The notes below the pieces were generated by a model that was given only the letters and a program-made list of their open reading frames with translations, did no database searches and was not told the origin of the DNA. This document shows positions 1 through 8,700 of a stretch of DNA of 64,000 nucleotides, one piece after another. The first letter of the stretch is position 1; each line of letters begins with the position of its first letter. The DNA comes from Paractinoplanes aksuensis. GTDB lineage: Bacteria > Actinomycetota > Actinomycetes > Mycobacteriales > Micromonosporaceae. The DNA is taken from positions 186,001 to 250,000 of the forward strand of contig NZ_JAMYJR010000026.1 in NCBI RefSeq assembly GCF_024137025.1, read 5' to 3'. A program made the translations under genes and the position numbers.

Positions 1-181
1 CCGAAAAGCCCATTCGTCACGTCGTACGCGGTATTGAGGTACTGCTCCATCCGTGGCCCCCGTCGCTGAAGTTGGCCCCTCAAATCGGCCACGACAGCCC
101 CGGCCTGAGCAAACTGACGACGTCAGCTGACAGCGCTGCACTTGCTGCAGTTGGAACAGTTAGAGCAGATGGAGCAGCTAT

Positions 182-410
182 ATGAGTGATCTTCTTACCC
201 GTGATGCCGGCGCTCTCCATCGCGCGCTCGACAGTTCTGGCGATGAAGTGCAGGTAGAGCTGTCGCGTGAGACGGCAGAGCTGGTCTCCCGGTGGATCGA
301 CGCACGGGCGCGCGGCGAAGAGATTCTGGTCTCTCCGGGGAAGGCCGAGGTCACTCCGACCGCTGGCCGACTTGGCCGCGCTGCAGGATGAGCTCGGCCT
401 GACGCAATGA
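182..410 (+). pseudogene. excisionase-type antitoxin remnant with the HTH deleted
   Basis: The N-terminal 60 codons read like the conserved N-terminal domain of actinobacterial excisionase/HTH antitoxins paired with PIN toxins (a segment rich in ETAELVSRWIDARARGEEI, then a VSPGKAEVTPT boundary). In intact relatives this boundary is followed by a helix-turn-helix (EAA..LGVSRP..). Here the HTH is missing: the original frame stops at 391, while the next frame carries a typical family C-terminus (LADLAALQDELGLTQ) ending at 410. The simplest reading is an internal deletion that also shifted the frame. A full-length relative with its HTH lies at 26303-26773. No PIN toxin is visible downstream. Confidence 0.6.
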
Positions 411-501
411 GTGAAAGCCCACGCGCGGGTAGCGACGAGTCGGATCTCGTTCGCGTCGTCTCGAACTCGAGCAATAGCGACGTACCGACAGACGGCTGAC
501 A

Positions 502-547
502 GCACGAATCCCCGTCCCGGGTCGGCGCCGGGAGCGGGGATTCGTGC
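502..547 (-). terminator. hairpin terminator of the rhamnose import operon
   Basis: A perfect 13-bp inverted repeat (GCACGAATCCCCG at 502-514 and its complement at 535-547, 20-base loop) lies 9 bases beyond the isomerase stop codon. There is no strong T-run, as is common in actinomycetes. Confidence 0.65.
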
Positions 548-556
548 CGTCGGGGG

Positions 557-1723
557 TTAGGCGCCCCAGCCGGCCTGGGTGCCGCCTACGCGGTCGGCGG
601 TGATTTTTTCGTCGTAGCCGCTGGCTCGGTAGGCGGTGATGGGGTTGGGGTCGAGGCCGGCGTCGGCGCGGACCTCGGCCAGCAGGGGGCGGACGTCGGT
701 GTTGTAGGCGTCCATGAAGACCGCGTTTGCTTCCAGGACGTCGCCGGACTGCTGGGCCTTCGTCAGGGCGTCGCGGTCGACCAGCAGGGCCTTGGCCGTG
801 GCCTCCTGGACGTTCATGACCGAGCGGATGATCGCCGGGATCTTGCGCTCGATGTTGTGGCACTGGTCGAGCATGAACGCGATGCCGTACGCCGGGTCCA
901 GGGCGCCGCCGCGGACGATCTCGTACATGATGCGGAACAGCTGGAACGGGTCGGCCGCGCCGACCATCAGGTCGTCGTCGGCGTAGAAGCGGCTGTTGAA
1001 GTCGAAGGCGCCCAGCTTCTGCTGGCGCAGCAGGAACGCGACGATGAACTCGATGTTCGTGCTCGGCGCGTGGTGGCCGGTGTCGATGCAGACCGTGGCC
1101 CGCTCGCCCAGTTCCAGGCAGTGCGCGTACGACGTGCCCCAGTCCGGCACGTCCGTGGCGTAGAAGGCCGGCTCGAACAGCTTGTACTCGAGCAGCATCC
1201 GCTGGTTGCCGGTCAACCGGTCGTACGCCTCGCGCAGCGCCGCGGCCAGCCTGTCCTGGCGGTCGCGCAGGTCGTCCTGGCCGGGGTAGTTGATGCCGTC
1301 GGAGAACCACAGCTTCAGGTCGCGCGACCCGGTCTGGCCCATGATGTCGATGGCCTCGAGCAGGTGGTCGGTGGCCTTGCGGCGGATCCCGGCGTCGGGG
1401 TTGGTGACCGAGCCCAGCTTGTAGTCGTCGTCCTGGAAGACGTTCGTGTTGATGGCGCCGATCTCCACCCCCAGATCCCGGGCGTACGACCCCAGGGCCG
1501 CGTAGTCGTCGACCTTGTCCCAGGGGATGTGCAGGGCGACCACGGGCGCGACGCCGGTGAACCGGTGCACGGTGGCGGCGTCGGCGATCTTCTCCTCGGG
1601 GGTGCGCGGCACCCCGGGCTGGGCGAAGACCTTGAAGCGGGTGCCCGAGTTGGCGTAGGCCCACGACGGGGTCTCGATGCGCTGGGCCGTCAGGGCGCGC
1701 TTGACGGCGGCGAGGTCGGTCAT
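557..1723 (-). CDS. rhaI: L-rhamnose isomerase
   Basis: Cytoplasmic isomerase converting L-rhamnose to L-rhamnulose, of the RhaI type known from Pseudomonas stutzeri (TIM barrel). The 388-residue length fits the family. Family-like stretches include EYKLFEPAFYATD, CIDTGHHAPSTNIE and FDFNSRFYADDDL, which carry the acidic and His metal ligands. The start at 1723 is chosen because AGGAG sits just upstream; a longer open frame to 1831 lacks homologous sequence. The start overlaps the mutarotase stop by 4 bases (ATGA), so the two are translationally coupled. Last gene of the import operon. Confidence 0.93.
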   Translation of the reverse strand: MTDLAAVKRALTAQRIETPSWAYANSGTRFKVFAQPGVPRTPEEKIADAATVHRFTGVAPVVALHIPWDKVDDYAALGSYARDLGVEIGAINTNVFQDDDYKLGSVTNPDAGIRRKATDHLLEAIDIMGQTGSRDLKLWFSDGINYPGQDDLRDRQDRLAAALREAYDRLTGNQRMLLEYKLFEPAFYATDVPDWGTSYAHCLELGERATVCIDTGHHAPSTNIEFIVAFLLRQQKLGAFDFNSRFYADDDLMVGAADPFQLFRIMYEIVRGGALDPAYGIAFMLDQCHNIERKIPAIIRSVMNVQEATAKALLVDRDALTKAQQSGDVLEANAVFMDAYNTDVRPLLAEVRADAGLDPNPITAYRASGYDEKITADRVGGTQAGWGA

Positions 1724-2052
1724 GGGGTCTCCTGAGAACTTTCGGAAAGGTGGAACACCTCGGCGAGCAGCGGGAACCCTTCGTCGTTGGGCCCGCCGCC
1801 GGCGAAGAACCCCGCCATTTCCGCTTGCCACCTGGTGTTGACGTCCAGCGCCGCCATTGCCGCCTGGGACGCCTCGAGATCGTCCGCCTCGACGTAGCCG
1901 ATGAGCAGCCCGTCACCGCGGAGGAAGAGGGAGTAGTTGCGCCAGCCGGTGGCCCGAAGTGCGTCCTGCATCTCGGGCCACACGGCCTGGTGCCGCTCCA
2001 CGTACTCCGCCATCCGCTCGGGGCGGACCTGGAGCTGGAAGCAGTAGCGCAT
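1720..2052 (-). CDS. rhaM: L-rhamnose mutarotase
   Basis: Small (110-residue) ferredoxin-like-fold mutarotase that interconverts alpha and beta anomers of L-rhamnose before isomerisation. The family opening is clear (MRYCFQLQVRPERMAEYVERH, then AVWPEM and GWRNYSLFL). The start at 2052 is preceded by an AGAAGG-like site; upstream codons in the same frame are not family sequence. It lies 14 bases after the binding-protein gene and overlaps the isomerase start by 4 bases. The orthologue is called rhaU in rhizobia. Confidence 0.92.
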   Translation of the reverse strand: MRYCFQLQVRPERMAEYVERHQAVWPEMQDALRATGWRNYSLFLRGDGLLIGYVEADDLEASQAAMAALDVNTRWQAEMAGFFAGGGPNDEGFPLLAEVFHLSESSQETP

Positions 2053-2066
2053 TTTCGTACGACCTT

Positions 2067-3140
2067 CTAGAAGTTGAACTGGTCGATGTTTTCCTTGGTG
2101 AACTCGGTCGGCGGACCGAGGACGATCTCGCCGTCGGCGCCGATCGTGTACTCGCCGAGCTTGCCGGCGGTGAACTTCTCGCCCTCGGCGCCGGTGATCT
2201 TGCCCGAGGCCATGTTGGCCCCCGCGAACGCGGCGAGGTAGCCGATGTCGGCCGGGTTCCACAGCGCGAACTTCTTCACGGTGTCGTTCTTGACGTACTC
2301 GCGCATCTGGTTGGGCAGGCCGAGGCCGGTCACCGCGACCTTGCCCTTGTAGCTGGACGACGAGATGTAGCGGGCCGCCGCGGCGATGCCGACCGTGGTC
2401 GGGGCGACGATCGCCTTCAGGTTCGGGTACGACTGCAGCAGACCCTGGGCCTCCTGGAACGACTTCTGGTCGTCGTCGTTGCCGTAGGCCACCTTGACCA
2501 GCTTCAGCTTGGCGTACTCGGGCTTCTTGAGCTCCTCCTGCATGACCTTGATCCAGGAGTTCTGGTTCGTGGCGTTGGGGGTGGCCGAGAGGACCGCGAT
2601 CTCGCCCTCGCCGCCGGCCTGCTCGAGCGCCATCTTGGCCAGCGACTCGCCGATGCCCTGCGTGGTGGCCTGGTTGATGAACGCGTCGCGGCAGTCCTTG
2701 GAGGCGTCCGAGTCGAACGTGATGACCTTGATCTTGGCCGCGCGGGCCTGGTTGAGCGACGGGCAGACCGCGTTGGGGTCGTTGGCCGCCACCACGATCA
2801 CGTCCTGCTGCTGCTGGATCAGCGTGTTGATGTAGGACACCTGGGACGAGGCGGACGCGTCGTTCGGGCCGACCAGCTTGTACTCGCCCTTGAGCTCCTC
2901 GACGGCGACCTTGCCGCCGCCGGTCTCGACGTCCGAGTACGGGTTGTTGAGCTGCTTCGGCAGGAAGGCGATCTTGAGGCCCTCCTTGACCGCCGCGTTG
3001 GGGTCGGCCGCCGCGGCCGACTGGCCACCGCCGCTCGAGGTGGAGGCGCTGTCTTTGGTGGTGCCGCTACAGGCGGTGAGCCCGGCGACCAGCAGTGCGG
3101 CCGAAGTAACGGACAGTAGCGTCCGGGGGGAGCGAAGCAC
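2067..3140 (-). CDS. rhaS: rhamnose ABC transporter substrate-binding lipoprotein
   Basis: Extracellular lipid-anchored solute-binding protein (357 residues, periplasmic-binding fold of the ribose/rhamnose group) delivering rhamnose to the permeases. A signal peptide ends in the lipobox LTAC, followed by a Ser/Thr/Gly-rich linker. GTG at 3140 is preferred over ATG at 3152: it has GGAG six bases upstream and gives a compact positive N-terminus (LRSPRTLLSVTSAALL). Family features include LKIAFLPKQLNNPY near residue 55 and VVAANDPNAVCPSL. Position in a rhaTPQS-like order supports rhamnose as the ligand. Confidence 0.9.
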   Translation of the reverse strand: MLRSPRTLLSVTSAALLVAGLTACSGTTKDSASTSSGGGQSAAAADPNAAVKEGLKIAFLPKQLNNPYSDVETGGGKVAVEELKGEYKLVGPNDASASSQVSYINTLIQQQQDVIVVAANDPNAVCPSLNQARAAKIKVITFDSDASKDCRDAFINQATTQGIGESLAKMALEQAGGEGEIAVLSATPNATNQNSWIKVMQEELKKPEYAKLKLVKVAYGNDDDQKSFQEAQGLLQSYPNLKAIVAPTTVGIAAAARYISSSSYKGKVAVTGLGLPNQMREYVKNDTVKKFALWNPADIGYLAAFAGANMASGKITGAEGEKFTAGKLGEYTIGADGEIVLGPPTEFTKENIDQFNF

Positions 3141-3163
3141 TGGGTACTCCATTCACTCAGGGG

Positions 3164-4225
3164 CTATCGGGAAGCGGCTTGCCGCAGCCTGCGGCGGTGC
3201 CAATTACTGCGTACGGCGGTGGTGATGTTCGGAAGCAGTACGGAGAGCACGAGCAGGGAGCCCGTGACGATGTTGAGCGCCTGCCCGGAGACGTCCTCCA
3301 GGCGCAGCGCGTTCTGCAGCGCGGTCAGCAGCACCACACCGGCCAGCACGCCGGGCAGGCTGCCCTTGCCGCCGAAGATCGACACCCCGCCCAGCAGGAC
3401 GGCCGCGACGACGGCGAGTTCGAGGCCCGCGCCGTTGTCGGCCCGGGCGCTGGAGTAGCGCAGTGTCCACAGCACACCGACGAGGCCGGCCACCGCGCCA
3501 CTGGCCACGTACAGCCAGAACTTGGTTCTTGCGACCCGGATGCCGGAGAAGTGGGCGGCCTGCGCGTTGGCCCCGATGGCGTAGAGCGAGCGGCCGAACG
3601 GCGTGGCGTGCTGCACGATCCCGAAGATCAGGGCCAGAACCACAATCAAGATCAAGACATTGGGTACGGCGCCACCGCCGATCGTTCCGGTCACCCACCC
3701 GGTGTAGTTCCAGGGGAAGTCGGCCACGGCGCCGTCACCGAGCACGACGAACGCGAGACCGCGGTAGAGGGCCAGGGTGCCGATGGTGACCGCCAGCGAG
3801 GGCAGGCCGAGCCCGGTGATCAGGAAGCCGTTGACCACACCACAAATGGCGCCGATCACGATGCAGAGCGGGATGATCGATTCGATCGACAGGCCCTGGT
3901 TCCACAGCCAGCCCATCATCGAGCTGGTCAGGCCCAGGGTGCTGGCCACCGACAGGTCGATCTCGCCGGTCACGATGATCATCGTCATCGGCAGCGCGAT
4001 CAGGATGATGGGCAGCAGGTCGAGCACCATGAACGTGAAGTTCCGGCTGGTGCCGAAGTTGTCCACAGTGCCCGACGCCACGATCAGCACCAGGACGGTG
4101 AGCACCAGGATGATGCTGTCCCAGCTGGTCAGCCGGCTCTTGAGGACGGCGCTGCGGTTGTTCGCGGGCCGCTTGTCCAAGTCGATCTCTTGCGGCGCGC
4201 CGCCTTTACGCAAGGTGTCAGACAT
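3164..4225 (-). CDS. rhaQ: rhamnose ABC transporter permease (second)
   Basis: Polytopic inner-membrane subunit (353 residues) of the BPD_transp_2 family used by sugar ABC importers. There is a hydrophilic N-terminal tail of about 30 residues, then many hydrophobic segments and the conserved loop ITGEIDLSVASTLGLTS; a late GGVSIFGGKGSLPG motif is typical of ribose-type permeases. Its start overlaps the preceding permease stop by 8 bases, and the binding-protein gene follows after 23 bases. Which permease corresponds to RhaP and which to RhaQ is a naming choice. Confidence 0.88.
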   Translation of the reverse strand: MSDTLRKGGAPQEIDLDKRPANNRSAVLKSRLTSWDSIILVLTVLVLIVASGTVDNFGTSRNFTFMVLDLLPIILIALPMTMIIVTGEIDLSVASTLGLTSSMMGWLWNQGLSIESIIPLCIVIGAICGVVNGFLITGLGLPSLAVTIGTLALYRGLAFVVLGDGAVADFPWNYTGWVTGTIGGGAVPNVLILIVVLALIFGIVQHATPFGRSLYAIGANAQAAHFSGIRVARTKFWLYVASGAVAGLVGVLWTLRYSSARADNGAGLELAVVAAVLLGGVSIFGGKGSLPGVLAGVVLLTALQNALRLEDVSGQALNIVTGSLLVLSVLLPNITTAVRSNWHRRRLRQAASR

Positions 4226-5261
4226 GCGCGTCCCTCTTCCGGAGCGAGCGGGCGATGCGGAAGGCGACCAGGCGGTCGGCGCAGATGGCCAGGATGATCA
4301 GCGCGCCCACGATGGCCTGCTGCCAGAACTGGTTGATGTCGAGCACCGCCAGGGCGCTGCCGATCACCGTGAGCAGCAGGGCGCCGAGCGCGGCCCCCCA
4401 CACCGAGCCGCTGCCGCCGAAGACGGCCACGCCGCCGACCACGACCGCCGCCACCACGTTGAGCTCGTAGCCGTTGCCGGCCGCGGCGTCGACCGTGCCG
4501 AACCGGGCCGCGTAGAGCACCCCGGCCAGCCCGGCCAGGGCGCCGCTGATCACGAACGCGCTGAGCAGGTTGCGGGCGACTTTAATGCCGGCCAGCTCGG
4601 CCGCGGCCGGGCTCGAGCCGATCGCGTACAGCTCGCGGCCGATCCGGTAGTTGCGCATCATCACCGATCCGGCGGCGATCACGACCAGCGCGATCAGCAC
4701 CAGCCACGGGATCCCGAGCAGGCTGTCGTTGGCGAACGTCAGGAAGTTGCCGGGCAACTCGTCCGCGTTGACCTGTGAGCCGCCGGCCCACGAGTACGTG
4801 ATGCCGCGGTAGATGTAGAGCGTGCCCAGGGTGACGACCAGCGCGGGCACCTTGCCGTAGCGCACCAGCACGCCGTTGAGCAGGCCGGCCACCGCGCCGA
4901 TGGCCAGGCCGGCCAGCAGCGCGACGATCATCGGCAGGTCCTGGTTGTTGCTCATCATCGTGGCCACGGCGAACGCGCTGATGCCGAGCACCGAGCCGAC
5001 GCTGAGGTCGATGTTGCGGGTGATCACCACGATGGCCTGGCCGGTCGCCATGACCGCCAGGATCGCCGTGTTCAGCAGGTTGTCGCGGATGCTCTGTCCG
5101 CTGAGGAACCGCGGGTTGTCGATCGCGGTGTACGCGACCAGCAGCGCGAGGGCGAGCACGATGCCCAGTTCGCGCGTTTTCAACAGGCCGGCGAAGCGTT
5201 TGGGGGCCGGGGTGCCGAGCGGGGCGTCGGTCGGAGTGGGCCGGTCGGAGGTGACAGTCAC
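4218..5261 (-). CDS. rhaP: rhamnose ABC transporter permease (first)
   Basis: Second polytopic permease (347 residues) of the same BPD_transp_2 family, forming the membrane channel with its neighbour. Visible family motifs are VITRNIDLSVGSVLGISAF and GGVAVFGGSGSVWG. GTG at 5261 is taken as the start because GGAGG lies six bases upstream and the protein then begins with a normal soluble tail; the frame remains open to 5456 but that extension overlaps the ATPase gene and reads as non-coding. It follows the ATPase by 28 bases. Confidence 0.88.
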   Translation of the reverse strand: MTVTSDRPTPTDAPLGTPAPKRFAGLLKTRELGIVLALALLVAYTAIDNPRFLSGQSIRDNLLNTAILAVMATGQAIVVITRNIDLSVGSVLGISAFAVATMMSNNQDLPMIVALLAGLAIGAVAGLLNGVLVRYGKVPALVVTLGTLYIYRGITYSWAGGSQVNADELPGNFLTFANDSLLGIPWLVLIALVVIAAGSVMMRNYRIGRELYAIGSSPAAAELAGIKVARNLLSAFVISGALAGLAGVLYAARFGTVDAAAGNGYELNVVAAVVVGGVAVFGGSGSVWGAALGALLLTVIGSALAVLDINQFWQQAIVGALIILAICADRLVAFRIARSLRKRDAHV

Positions 5262-5289
5262 GCCGAGCCTCCGATCACGAGTGTCCCGG

Positions 5290-6801
5290 TCATACCGAGA
5301 CCTCCTGTCCCATGGCGGCGTACATGACTGACTCCTCGGTGGCCTCGGCCCGGGTGAGCTGGGCGGCGATGCGGCCCTCGCGCAGCACCACGATCCGGTC
5401 GGCCATGCCCAGCACCTCGGGCAGCTCCGACGAGACCATGACGACCGCGAGGCCATCGGCGGCCAGCGACGACATCAGCCGGTGCACCTCGGCCTTGGTG
5501 CCGACGTCGATGCCGCGGGTGGGCTCGTCGACGATCAGCAGCTTGGGCCCGGTGGCCAGCCATTTGGCCAGTACGACCTTCTGCTGGTTGCCGCCCGACA
5601 ACGTGCCCACGGCATCGCTGAGCCGGCCCAGCTTGGTCTGCAGCTTCTGGGTCCAGGTCAGAGCCGCCTCGCGCTCGGCGCCACCGAACAGCAGACCGAG
5701 GCGGGCCAGCTTGCGCGCCCGGGGCAGGGTCACGTTGCGTTCGATCGAGAGCTCCATGACCAGGCCCTGCTGGCGACGGTCCTCGGGGACGAGCGCCATG
5801 CCGGCCGCCATGGCCGCGCGCGGCAGGCCCTTCCTGAGTCGCCGGCCGTGGACCTTGACGGTCCCCGAGTCGTAGGGGTCCACCCCGAACACGGCCTGCA
5901 TGACCTCGGAACGGCCGGCGCCGACGAGCCCGGCCAGAGCGACGATCTCCCCGGACCGTACGGAGAAGGAAATGTCTTTGAAGACGCCCTCGCGGGACAG
6001 GCCCTCGACCTCGAGCACGACCTCGCCCGGCTCGACGTCCTGCTTGGGGAAGAGCGCGCTCAGATCGCGGCCGACCATGCGCCGGATCATGTCGTCGACG
6101 CTGAGCTCGGCGACCAGTTCGGTGGCGACGTGCTTGCCGTCCCGCATGATCGTCACCCGCTCGCAGAGGGCGGTGATCTCTTCGAACCGGTGCGAGATGA
6201 ACATGATCGCCGCGCCCTCGTCGCGCAGCGACCGCACCACCGCGAACAGCCGCTCGACCTCGACAGCGGACAGGGCCGCGGTGGGCTCATCCATGATCAG
6301 CACCCGGGCCTCGGCCGACAGCGCCTTGGCGATCTCGACCAGTTGCTGGTCGGCGATCGACAGGCCACGGGCGGGCCGGCTCGGGTCGAGCGGGACGCCG
6401 AGCCGCTGGAACAGCCGCTCGGCGTTGGCCGTCATCTCTCTGCGGTCGATCTGCCGCAGCCTGGTCAGCGGCTGGTTGCCGATCGCGATGTTCTCGGCCA
6501 CCGACAGGTCGGGGAAGAGGGTGGGTTCCTGATAGATCACGGCGATGCCGGCCGCCTTGGCGTCGGCAGGGCCGGCGAAGTCCACGTCGACACCGTCGAC
6601 CCGCAGCGTGCCGGTGTCCGGACGGTGGACCCCGGCCAGCATCTTCACGATGGTGGACTTGCCGGCCCCGTTCTCACCGACCAGCGCATGCGCCTCGCCC
6701 GGGTGCAGGGGGAAGCTGACGCCCTGCACGGCAGCGACGGCGCCGAAGGATTTCGTGACGTCGTGAACCTCGAGTCTGGGCCGGGCGTTTGCCTCCGCCA
6801 C
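5290..6801 (-). CDS. rhaT: rhamnose ABC transporter ATP-binding protein (two domains)
   Basis: Cytoplasmic tandem ATPase (503 residues) energising rhamnose import. The N-terminal domain has a complete Walker A (GENGAGKSTIV) and Walker B (LIMDEPTAAL). The C-terminal domain has a Walker A lacking its Lys (GLVGAGRSE), the signature LSGGNQQKV and Walker B LLIVDEPTRGID; this asymmetry is normal for the ribose/rhamnose class. GTG at 6801 is preferred, with GGAGG upstream; ATG codons further out (to 6879) lie within the promoter/operator. First gene of the leftward operon, named rhaT in rhizobia. Confidence 0.92.
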   Translation of the reverse strand: MAEANARPRLEVHDVTKSFGAVAAVQGVSFPLHPGEAHALVGENGAGKSTIVKMLAGVHRPDTGTLRVDGVDVDFAGPADAKAAGIAVIYQEPTLFPDLSVAENIAIGNQPLTRLRQIDRREMTANAERLFQRLGVPLDPSRPARGLSIADQQLVEIAKALSAEARVLIMDEPTAALSAVEVERLFAVVRSLRDEGAAIMFISHRFEEITALCERVTIMRDGKHVATELVAELSVDDMIRRMVGRDLSALFPKQDVEPGEVVLEVEGLSREGVFKDISFSVRSGEIVALAGLVGAGRSEVMQAVFGVDPYDSGTVKVHGRRLRKGLPRAAMAAGMALVPEDRRQQGLVMELSIERNVTLPRARKLARLGLLFGGAEREAALTWTQKLQTKLGRLSDAVGTLSGGNQQKVVLAKWLATGPKLLIVDEPTRGIDVGTKAEVHRLMSSLAADGLAVVMVSSELPEVLGMADRIVVLREGRIAAQLTRAEATEESVMYAAMGQEVSV

Positions 6802-6823
6802 GGGCCACCTCCGTCGAGAAAGT

Positions 6824-6879
6824 TGAAATGTTTCATTGACCGTAGGAGCAACGTAGGTGGCCCCGATCACACCTGTCAA
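6824..6879 (-). promoter_or_regulatory. promoter and LacI-type operator of the rhamnose import operon
   Basis: On the minus strand a TTGACA -35 box (6874-6879) and TACGTT -10 box (6850-6855) are separated by 18 bases. Just downstream of the predicted start lies TGAAACATTTCA (6824-6835), whose TGAAA/TTTCA arms are perfect. The placement would block elongation or open-complex formation when the repressor is bound. The same promoter-then-operator geometry occurs at 10446-10499. Confidence 0.7.
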
Positions 6880-6944
6880 GCGTTGGTCAGAAACGTTGTG
6901 GAAACACTGCCGTTCTTGTGACGACCAGTGCCGTAGGATTCGGC

Positions 6945-6956
6945 TTCAACGTTTCA
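6945..6956 (+). promoter_or_regulatory. operator in front of the LacI-family repressor gene
   Basis: TTCAACGTTTCA on the plus strand (TGAAACGTTGAA on the minus) matches 10 of 12 positions of the perfect operator at 10488-10499. It sits between a TAGGAT -10-like box and the GTG start at 6980, which suggests autoregulation. A weaker AGAAACGTTGTG match lies at 6889-6900. Confidence 0.5.
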
Positions 6957-6979
6957 ACGACTCCGTCGAGGAGGCTGCA

Positions 6980-8014
6980 GTGCTGAACGGCCGGACGCCG
7001 TCCGTGAAAGATGTCGCGGCAGCCGCCGGCGTCTCGCTGGGCACCGTCTCCAACGTGATGAACCGCCCCGAGGTGGTGAGCGCACGCACCCGCGAGCGGG
7101 TCGAGCGGGCCATGTCCGAGCTGGGCTTCGTGCGCAACGAGTCGGCCCGCCAGCTGCGCGCCGGCACCAGCCGCACGCTGGCCTACGTGATGCTCGACGG
7201 CACCAACCCGTTCTTCCACGACGTGGCCCAGGGCATCGAGCTGGCCGCCGAGGACGCCGATCTGTCGCTGTTCATCTGCAACAGCAACAGCCGCGCGGCC
7301 CGCGAGGAGGTGCACCTCGACCGCCTGCTCCAGCAGCGCGTGCAGGGCATCCTCATCACCCCGGTCGACCCGGCCGCGGCCCACCTCGACGAGCTGACCC
7401 GCCGCGGCGTCCCCATGGTGATCGTCGACCGGGTGCGCGGCGCCGACAGCTGCTGCTCGGTCTCGGTCGACGACGTGCTCGGCGGGCGCATCGCGGTCGA
7501 GCACCTGGCCGAGCAGGGCCACACCCGGGTCGCCGTCGTGGGCGGGCCCGACTCGCTGGGCCAGGTGGGCGAGCGGTTGCAGGGCGCGCGCGAGATCTGG
7601 GAGTCGCTGGGCCGCGACCCGGACGACCTGATCTATCTGCCGACCGACGCGATGACCGTGTCCGAGGGGCGCTCGGCCGGTGAGCGCCTGGCCGGTCTGC
7701 CCGCGCGGCGCCGGCCGACGGCCGCGTTCTGCCTCAACGACCTGCTCGCGCTGGGCCTGCTGCAACAGGGCATCGGCGCCGGCCTGCGGGTGCCGGACGA
7801 CCTGGCCATCGTCGGGTTCGACGACATCGAGTTCGCCTCGGCCGCGGCCGTGCCTCTCACTTCGGTGCGGCAACCGCGCCAAGAGCTGGGCCGGGCCGCC
7901 GCCCAGTTGGTGCTCGACGAGGCCACCAACCCGAACCACCGCCACGAGCAGCTGCAATTCACGCCCGAACTGGTCGCCCGAGCGTCGACGGTGAGCCGGG
8001 CTCGCGCGCGCTGA
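6980..8014 (+). CDS. LacI-family repressor, probable rhamnose regulator
   Basis: DNA-binding repressor of 344 residues. An N-terminal HTH (SVKDVAAAAGVSLGTVSNVMNRP) is followed by the LacI hinge region and a sugar-binding PBP1-like domain (TLAYVMLDGTNPFFHDVAQGIE ... LAIVGFDDIEFA). GTG at 6980 has GGAGG upstream and starts just before the HTH; the frame is open to 6857 but that stretch covers the operator. It is divergent from the import operon, and operators of one consensus lie before both operons and before itself. That makes it the likely rhamnose (or rhamnulose)-responsive repressor of all three units; the effector is inferred. Confidence 0.88.
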   Translation: MLNGRTPSVKDVAAAAGVSLGTVSNVMNRPEVVSARTRERVERAMSELGFVRNESARQLRAGTSRTLAYVMLDGTNPFFHDVAQGIELAAEDADLSLFICNSNSRAAREEVHLDRLLQQRVQGILITPVDPAAAHLDELTRRGVPMVIVDRVRGADSCCSVSVDDVLGGRIAVEHLAEQGHTRVAVVGGPDSLGQVGERLQGAREIWESLGRDPDDLIYLPTDAMTVSEGRSAGERLAGLPARRRPTAAFCLNDLLALGLLQQGIGAGLRVPDDLAIVGFDDIEFASAAAVPLTSVRQPRQELGRAAAQLVLDEATNPNHRHEQLQFTPELVARASTVSRARAR

Positions 8015-8137
8015 AATCGCGGTCGGCGCCACAACTCAAGATCGCCCGGGGTGCCACCGCCTCCCCCGCCCACCCAAGGGACGGGGTGATTTTGCGGTTT
8101 TTCGGCCGGAGGGCGCCATCGGTTGTCCACAGCCAGG

Positions 8138-8223
8138 CCCGGTGAGCCCGCGCGCGGCTGTGGAAACAGAGCGGACCAGACCCGGTGAGCCCGCGCACGG
8201 CTGTGGAAACAGAGCTGACCGGG
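8138..8223 (+). repeat. two-copy 43-bp tandem repeat
   Basis: Two adjacent 43-base units (8138-8180 and 8181-8223), each starting CCCGGTGAGCCCGCGC and containing GGCTGTGGAAACAGAGC, differ at only a few positions. They lie in the 243-base gap between the convergent repressor gene and roadblock cluster; otherwise nothing is recognised there. Confidence 0.75.
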
Positions 8224-8257
8224 CCGGAGGTGCGGCCTGGTCGATCGAACAGGAGCG

Positions 8258-8668
8258 TCAGCCGAAGTAACCCGAGTGCTCCACCGTCTGGATGCGCAGC
8301 AGGCCGGCCAGGCGGTTGGTCACCGGCCGGGCCTCCAGGTGCAGCCGGGCGATGTTCAGACCGCTGTCGCCGATCACGGCCAGCAGTGCCAGCTCGCCCA
8401 CCGCGTACACCGAGAGATAGCCACCCTGGTTGCGGATCGTCACCTCCTGGAACGTGCCCTGGTTGAGGGCCGCCCCGCAGGTACGGCTGATCCCGTGCGC
8501 GCCCGCGGCCAGCGCCGCGATGTCGTGGGGCTCGGGGCCGGCCACGGTGTCGTGCAGGATCAGCAGGCCGTCGACGCCGGCGATGACGCAGCCGCGCACC
8601 CCGGTCACCTGATGCCGCAGCGCGGCCAGCTCGGCTCGGACAGCCTGGTACGGATCGGAGGGTTGCAA
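8258..8668 (-). CDS. roadblock/LC7 domain protein
   Basis: A 136-residue protein that looks like a single roadblock/LC7 domain of the MglB/CvnB kind: a leading helix (VRAELAALRHQVTGVRGCVIAGVDGLLI), an Ala/Gly-rich helix and a central beta strand (GGYLSVYAVGELALLAVIGDSGLNIARLHLEA). Such proteins normally modulate a small Ras-like GTPase. Here it is the last gene of a four-gene leftward cluster with no GTPase, histidine kinase or DUF742 protein nearby, so its partner is unknown. It is 32 bases from the preceding gene. Confidence 0.8.
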   Translation of the reverse strand: MQPSDPYQAVRAELAALRHQVTGVRGCVIAGVDGLLILHDTVAGPEPHDIAALAAGAHGISRTCGAALNQGTFQEVTIRNQGGYLSVYAVGELALLAVIGDSGLNIARLHLEARPVTNRLAGLLRIQTVEHSGYFG

Positions 8669-8700
8669 CGCTTTCTCCAGGGGGTGGGAGGCCGGGAGGG

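Noticed and set aside
1..181. An open frame at the left edge (EKPIRHVVRGIEVLLHPWPPS...)
   Set aside because: It is short, truncated by the window and has no recognisable family pattern or ribosome site.
8138..8223. Possible CRISPR-like repeats
   Set aside because: There are only two directly abutting units with no spacers and no cas genes in the window.
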